A DNA stretch of 64,000 nucleotides from Chaunax sp. Z400 (lineage: Eukaryota > Chordata > Actinopteri > Lophiiformes > Chaunacidae): NCBI GenBank assembly GCA_037577475.1, contig CM075186.1:1621501-1685500 (forward strand). The letters are read 5' to 3'. Positions 59,801 through 64,000 of the stretch are shown here, piece by piece. Under the pieces are notes generated by a model. It had not been told where the DNA came from. It searched no databases and saw only the letters and a list, made by a program, of their open reading frames with translations. The position numbers were made by a program, and so were the translations under genes. The first letter of the stretch is position 1. The number at the start of each line of letters is the position of its first letter.

Positions 59801-62800
59801 AAGAACTGTCTAAAACGACATTAAGTCATTTAGTCTCTCACTCTACTTTCACAAATGTAAGAGATAGAATTGGACTGAATAATGACATCATACTACACAT
59901 GAAGCGTCATGGAATGTGTACAAAGGAGATATGTCTTTTTGCAAATCAAATATTTACTGGATATAAAAATATGACAGAAAAATCCCCAAATGAAGCAGGA
60001 GGTGACAGATGAGCACATGGAGCTCTGTTCTCTCTATCCTGAGTCATCTGTGTCCTACAGAAGGGAATTTTATGTCAGCCCTATAAATTTAAACATTCTG
60101 GATCGCCAGATCCAGATCAGACTCTGATGTGTGCTGGATCTTATGGTGATGTCATCGTGTCATTTTTGTCCAGTCATTGTAGAAAATTACCAGGAAGTTA
60201 GTTCAGGCAGACAACTCACATGTTTGAAATGTAAATTATTACAGCAGCAGGACATACAGACTTTGAGTTTGGCGTCTCGGCTCTGAACTCATCACTCCCC
60301 GCATATATGTTTATATGCATATATTGGGGAGTGATGAGAAAACTTCTTGAACCCCTCGTCGGAGCCTACAGGGGGATGCTGGGGCTGAAAGTGCAGGCAG
60401 GCAGAGGGAGAGATGGGAATTGTTGCAGCTTAAATAGACGCCAAACTGCGAGGGTGTGTTGATGACGATTGAGCAGAATGAGGCGTGTCGTGTGCATGTG
60501 TGTGTTTGCAGCAGTGCAGCTCGCAGGCTTCACTCCAAAAAATAAAATCTTGTAATTACCCCTATCCTACAATAGTAAAGGTTCTGCTCTGCTTCTCCAA
60601 AAAATATCACCAAAATCTTTTTGAGTAATCCTACAAACAGAAAAACCAGCAAAAATAAGACCTGATTGTGTGACTGTTTGGTCTGAAGCTTTAGTATCAC
60701 TACTTGAAATCGGATATGGCAGAGCAGTGATGGGAGAGGTAATCCACCTCAGCACTTCTCCTTGTCATACCTGCTTCACCGTGTTGACCTTGTGAGCCTC
60801 AAGCTTCAGCAGCTGGTCGATGGGATCTTCCCCTGGGGTGAACAGCCAGCCAGAGAAGTGTGTTATGAAGCCACTCTAGGCTGTAATGCTGCCTCCATGA
60901 CATTCAGGATGTCAGAGCCTCCAGCTGCTCCTTACTCACCTTCGGTGCTGCTGAGGGAGTCTGAGGCTGCATCTCTGTTTAAGGAGACCAAGAATATGAG
61001 CTCTGAGTTTTCCTCACATCTACAGAATCACACAGAAGTCTGCTCACCGTTCCTCCGTCAGGACCTCCGTCTGTACGTCTGATCTGATGCCACTCCTGCT
61101 GACCTGCCGGAGGAGGAGTAAAAATACTGAGCAGTGAATCCAGCAGGTGTGTTAAAGACAAGAAAAAAAAAGTGCTAAAACTCACCTCCACGTTGACAAC
61201 TTCAACCTTCACATTTGGTGGCAGATCCAGTTCAGGCTGGAAACATCTCACCATGGCAACCAGCAGATGTATGGTGGCCAGGATGTCTTTGTTATGGATG
61301 ACTGACAGGTGACAGAAAAAAACAAACTAGGATATGACAGAACTCACCACTGCTGGTACGGAAGCAAAGAAGGGCCAAACTGGATTCACCTTAAAAACAA
61401 CAGTCCAGTTCATGATCTTTTTTAAATCACCTCTGGTTTAAAAAGATGCTATTTTTTTATCCTTTTATAAGCTGAAATCTTCACTGTAGCCTTGAAGCTA
61501 AAAGTGTCAGCGTTCACTCCATACCTCAGTGTTTACCGGCTCAGAGGTTGTCGCACAGAGCTCTGCTGAAACCTTACATTATATACTTTTTATGTTTGTT
61601 TTTAAAACCAGTCTCCATCTTCCTCAGTTGTTTAGGAGAACGCTGCAACTCTGTTCTGCTGTGAAGCTCCAGAAATGTTTGTGGACTAAGAAACTTCCCC
61701 TGACTTTTATTCAGCATGGACCTGAGGAGAGAATGATGTTTTATTTTTGAACGAGGTGTCCCTTTAAAGTGGAGTCATTTTATCAGGTTCTATCTTGGTT
61801 CTCCACACAGGCTTCTATAAATAATAGAATCAATGAATTGACAGATTTAAGACCGTTATAGTTCAGCTTGTTGCAGGTCTTACAGAACGAAATGCAGAAT
61901 AATAAAAGTACAGCATAACCCAAGTCTCCAGAAGCCCCAAGATACCAAATGGAGATGTTATTTGATGAGAACAGATGTTATTTACACCCCTTTATGAACT
62001 GAAACCCTCACTGTAGCATGTGAAGCATACCTCAGCATCCTGCAAGTAAACAAAGCCTAACTTTAGATGCAACAGAGGCTTTTTGGTCGAGCTCTCTGTG
62101 TGTAATCTCAAGCCTCTTTCACACAGGCATTGTGCAACAGCACCGAAACGACTTCCCTTCTCTGTGACTCCTTTGGTTTGTTCAAACTGGACCAACCACG
62201 CCGGGCTGTTACTCCCTCTGCAGGCGTCCCATTACGCCTTCATTGTGTTCAAACAGAACATCGAGGCGGGATAAATGTGCATCAGATGCTGTCTGAATGG
62301 GGCCACTGAGGTATGATTGCAGGTTCTTGTTGATCTTGTCTAGTGGTGCATGCACATTGTTCACCTACTTGCGACAGTGTGCATGCTAACGCTTGTAGCT
62401 TAGAGGTTGCAGTAATGATTTTAGCATAAAAAATGATGTAATAACATCTTGTCAAATCTGTTTGAATCTCAAGGCTTCTGGAGTCTTTGATTATGTCATA
62501 CATGTTTAAACTGTCATGTTTGGAGTCATTCCATGATGAAGTTTCAGTTGTTTTTTATAACAATAATTCCCCATCTTCTTCAGTTGTTTGGGAGAAAGCT
62601 GCTTTGCTTTGAAGCTCCAGAAATGTTTTCTGGACAAAGCATGGATGGAGAGAATAATGACTGAATGCTGTTCCTTTAGTGACAGAACATTTTATCTCCA
62701 CCACAATCCCTCACAGTTGGTGAAAGCTAATACACAAATGCTGTTGAAATTCCTTGTTGTTGCCAGAACATTTGTTGTCAGCTGCGTGACTCACGTTTGA

Positions 62801-63836
62801 CGTTCCACTTGATCTGACTGCTGTCCTGCAGGCCCAGTTTCTTGTCCAGCTCCTCCAGGATCACTTCCAGCTTCCGGATCTGAGCGGCGCTGGTCAGCGC
62901 TATCTCCTCCAAGGACACGTGCACACCGGCCAGCGTGGCTGGAAACCAGGCAATTATCATTTGTAAGATTTCAGCACAATTTATAATAAACAATCATTTG
63001 AATGTGTATCAACTCACACAGCAGGTGATGAAGCACCAGACCATCGTACAGATCCTCCTCCAGACGCTGAACCACGATGTGCTCCGGTTTCAAAGTGCTA
63101 TTGATCCAATAAACCAATGCCTACAGGACAAAATCTAAAATCAAACACGTTCATCTTCTTGCAAAAACATTTCTGTGGTGCCAAATGAAAAACAGCATGA
63201 AACCTCTTTTTTTTCTCCCCCAAAATAACCCATATTTCATATTTTCATATTTGTCCCGACTCTGCATACGAGACCTGTTCCATCACCTCTGATAATTATG
63301 TTCATTAAAATTTCACTGATCCTTCCACCTCTCTCCCTCAGATTATTCATGCTCCTCTCTGCAGACATCCATGCAGCCCACTCAGGAAACACAGGGCGTT
63401 GGATGTCAGGATGGGTTTGATGCTACAGTAGATGTTGAATAGGAGACATGAATCTGACAAACGTCCTCATGGAGATAATTCATCTCTTACCTCCTTTAGC
63501 TTTTCAAGTTTGGGGTCCTTTAAAGATGTCGTTTGAATGAGCTTCTGCTTCTCTCCTGTGTGATTACAGACAGCCTTTAATTTTGTAATCAGTAGCTCTG
63601 TTATAATCTCTAACACTGCAACACACACACACATATAAATACTCAGCTGTGGAGGAATTAACTAAGTTAAAGTACAGTAGTAATATTGCTCTGTAAAAAC
63701 TGAAGACTGAAGATGAGATGGTTACAAAAACATTATCCAGTATAGACTCACCAGAGGAAGGAGGATGTTTCATCCACTGATCCTTTTGTTGTACATTGTT
63801 TATTATCTGGGCTGTTTCTTGTTGGTTTATAGTCAT
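56821..63836 (-). CDS. PARVG: PARVG, gamma-parvin (complete coding region, 12 exons)
   Basis: Exons in transcript order: 63836-63752, 63555-63491, 63120-63018, 62938-62795, 61301-61186, 61103-61048, 60974-60940, 60832-60771, 59465-59397, 59304-59203, 58749-58677 and 56888-56821. All junctions are GT/AG, all phases agree, and they total 978 nt (325 aa plus stop); I recall 331 aa for human. CH1 spans about residues 45-155, with WINSTLKPEHIVV and LEEDLYDGLVLHHLL. CH2 spans about 215-325, with KVNTVKQAILHFVN and FADGVILLLLIGQLEGFF. A short acidic linker (about 172-205) separates them. Parvins are cytoplasmic focal-adhesion adaptors that bind integrin-linked kinase and paxillin through CH2; gamma-parvin is mainly haematopoietic in mammals. 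The gene converges on SHISAL1. The main uncertainty is the first exon and start codon. Confidence 0.94.
57515..58050. mobile_element. Fold-back repeat family A copy in PARVG last intron
   Basis: Opens with the reversed terminus 'aaaggagcagtacacccaga' and has 'caatttgggatcttctggag' in the left half. A matching 'caatttgggatctt' lies near 58038 on the far side of a central 'agctgctaagctaaaagcat' region. The same arms occur in the 8520-9115 copy. Confidence 0.6.
58290..58630. promoter_or_regulatory. Possible conserved non-coding element in PARVG last intron (speculative)
   Basis: A low-repeat, mixed-composition block with several CpGs and homeobox-like ATTA cores, unlike the surrounding repeats. 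Conservation cannot be judged from one sequence. Confidence 0.15.
58677..58749 (-). CDS. PARVG: PARVG exon 11 (CH2)
   Basis: Encodes LHNVTLALNLISDMGLQVSR and the following VDPQ. The HNVTLAL core matches human gamma-parvin as I recall it. The acceptor 'ctctttgacctccag' is strong and the donor is 'g|gtgagg'. Confidence 0.95.
58950..59200. repeat. Minisatellite, period about 11 bp, around 22 units
   Basis: Units alternate around 'attgaatccata' and 'cttaatccat', 10-12 bp long with point changes. The array ends within 3 bp of the PARVG exon 10 donor at 59202. Confidence 0.93.
59203..59304 (-). CDS. PARVG: PARVG exon 10 (CH2 core)
   Basis: Encodes FADGVILLLLIGQLEGFFIP and the following LHDFNLTPVNSSEM, the most conserved stretch of CH2. 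The acceptor is 'tgttttctgtccag'. The donor 'atg|gtacag' lacks G at +5 and runs straight into the 11-bp tandem repeat. Confidence 0.96.
59397..59465 (-). CDS. PARVG: PARVG exon 9 (start of CH2)
   Basis: Encodes AILHFVNRNLSTMGLQVVDM and DKQ, phase 0 at both ends. The donor is 'cag|gtaaaa' and the acceptor 'atcaatttgcag'. Confidence 0.92.
60288..60338. repeat. Hairpin-forming inverted repeat in a PARVG intron
   Basis: The arms 'ctcatcactcccc' (60288-60300) and 'ggggagtgatgag' (60326-60338) are perfect. The inner 'gcatatat' sequences extend pairing imperfectly, giving a stem of about 20 bp with a small AT loop. Confidence 0.85.
60771..60832 (-). CDS. PARVG: PARVG exon 8
   Basis: Encodes EDPIDQLLKLEAHKVNTVKQ after a split Gly codon. 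KVNTVK aligns with KVNAVK of human gamma-parvin as I recall it. Confidence 0.9.
60940..60974 (-). CDS. PARVG: PARVG exon 7 (35-nt linker exon)
   Basis: Encodes DAASDSLSSTE between split Arg and Gly codons. It has weak family similarity, but phases on both sides fit only if it is used. The donor 'gaag|gtgagt' is strong; the acceptor 'tccttaaacag' is moderate. Confidence 0.8.
61048..61103 (-). CDS. PARVG: PARVG exon 6 (linker)
   Basis: Encodes VSRSGIRSDVQTEVLTEE. SRSGIRSD aligns with TKSGLKSE of human as I recall it. The acceptor is 'cctccggcag' and the donor 'cg|gtgagc'. Confidence 0.88.
61186..61301 (-). CDS. PARVG: PARVG exon 5 (end of CH1)
   Basis: Encodes IHNKDILATIHLLVAMVRCF then QPELDLPPNVKVEVVNVE. 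The NKD and FQP.L.LP.NV.VEV motifs are family signatures. The donor is 'gag|gtgagt'. Confidence 0.96.
61430..61770 (+). repeat. Fold-back repeat family A fragment (right half)
   Basis: Carries 'gctgaaatcttcactgtagc', 'cttcctcagttgtttaggag', 'gtgaagctccagaaatgttt' and 'gaggtgtccctttaaa' in family order. It lies in the intron between PARVG exons 4 and 5. Confidence 0.7.
61915..62690 (+). mobile_element. Fold-back repeat family A copy with family B sequence inside
   Basis: The left arm (61925-62030, 'agaagccccaagataccaaa') and right half (62370-62690, 'gtgcatgctaacgcttgtag', 'tcttcagttgtttgggagaa', 'aagctccagaaatgtttt') match the family. Between them 62110-62290 carries the family B phrases 'gctgttactccctctgcagg' and 'ccattacgccttcattgtgt'. 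This suggests either nesting or that B is part of a longer form of A. Confidence 0.6.
62795..62938 (-). CDS. PARVG: PARVG exon 4 (CH1)
   Basis: Encodes residues 86-132, including VSLEEIALTSAAQIRKLEVI and the IKWNV block. The acceptor 'cctggtttccag' and donor 'aaac|gtgagt' are good. Confidence 0.95.
63018..63120 (-). CDS. PARVG: PARVG exon 3 (CH1 start)
   Basis: Encodes residues 51-84: ALVYWINSTLKPEHIVVQRL, then EEDLYDGLVLHHLL. The donor is 't|gtgagt' and the acceptor 'ttttgtcctgtag'. Confidence 0.95.
63491..63555 (-). CDS. PARVG: PARVG exon 2
   Basis: Encodes EKQKLIQTTSLKDPKLEKLK and E. TSLKDPKLEKL matches TSRKDPKFEEL of human as I recall it. The acceptor is 'taatcacacag' and the donor 'gag|gtaaga'. 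Confidence 0.93.
63752..63836 (-). CDS. PARVG: PARVG exon 1 (start codon provisional)
   Basis: An open frame beginning MTINQQETAQ and ending MKHPPSS before the donor 'ctg|gtgagt'. Its phase-1 end fits exon 2 exactly. With this start the N-terminus is about as long as in human, but the residues are not similar. An internal ATG (63773-63771) would give 304 aa. A tiny upstream frame (63844-63833) overlaps the chosen ATG. An upstream coding exon outside the window is possible, although I see no good acceptor here. Confidence 0.55.
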
Positions 63837-64000
63837 TTATGCATTTTGTTTTGCTGCAACTTTATTCTTTTATGTTATCCCTCCTTTGTAAATCATTTTA
63901 TGGAGGTCGTGACATGAGAATGTTGCTACGCTGTTTGACTTCCCCTGACTTTCCATCAGCATCGAGGTGAGTAGACACTGTGTGAATCTAAATGTAGTTT
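63837..64000. other. PARVG 5' side with family A fragment
   Basis: From about 63905 the phrases 'tttgacttcccctgactttc' and 'tcagcatcgaggtgagtaga' match the right end of repeat family A on the + strand. No promoter element can be assigned before the window ends. Confidence 0.45.

Noticed and set aside
61979..62195. Possible extra PARVG exon between exons 4 and 5
   Set aside because: Exon 4 joins exon 5 directly in phase with a family-like WNVKLIHNKD junction, and the region is repeat family A/B sequence.

Overview
The window looks like nuclear DNA from a ray-finned fish, probably a spiny-rayed teleost. Coding DNA is split into short exons with GT/AG borders and long introns. The rest is AT-rich non-coding DNA with long CA/TG microsatellites, Tc1-like transposase remnants, a tRNA-derived SINE, LINE pieces and several families of short inverted-repeat elements. 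There is no sign of bacterial, plasmid or phage organisation.

Two protein-coding genes can be assembled exon by exon. SHISAL1 (shisa-like 1, formerly KIAA1644) is on the + strand. Its coding exons are 29089-29155, 31741-31954 and 35324-35626, and a fourth exon at about 41200 completes the stop codon. The predicted protein is 194 aa: signal peptide, cysteine-rich extracellular domain, one membrane helix and a short cytoplasmic tail. PARVG (gamma-parvin) is on the - strand. Twelve coding exons run from 63836 down to 56821. All splice phases agree and give 325 aa with two calponin-homology (CH) domains. The genes are tail to tail, the arrangement I recall for human PARVG and SHISAL1 on 22q13, so this looks like an old conserved linkage. 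They are not expected to work in one pathway: parvin is a cytoplasmic focal-adhesion adaptor of the ILK-PINCH-parvin complex, and SHISAL1 is a small membrane protein of poorly known function.

Layout: 1-28969 has no exon I can recognise and is probably SHISAL1 5' intron or flank, filled with mobile-element debris. 28970-41200 holds the SHISAL1 coding exons and introns. 41200 to about 42300 is probable SHISAL1 3' UTR. About 42300-56600 is the convergent intergenic region, rich in repeats. 56821-63836 is PARVG, and 63837-64000 is its 5' side.

I found no previously undescribed multi-gene system. The points most worth a second look are the SHISAL1 stop codon formed across a splice junction, a 56-bp perfect-arm palindrome just upstream of SHISAL1 exon 3, an 11-bp minisatellite abutting a non-consensus PARVG splice donor, and a fold-back repeat family with at least seven copies or fragments here.
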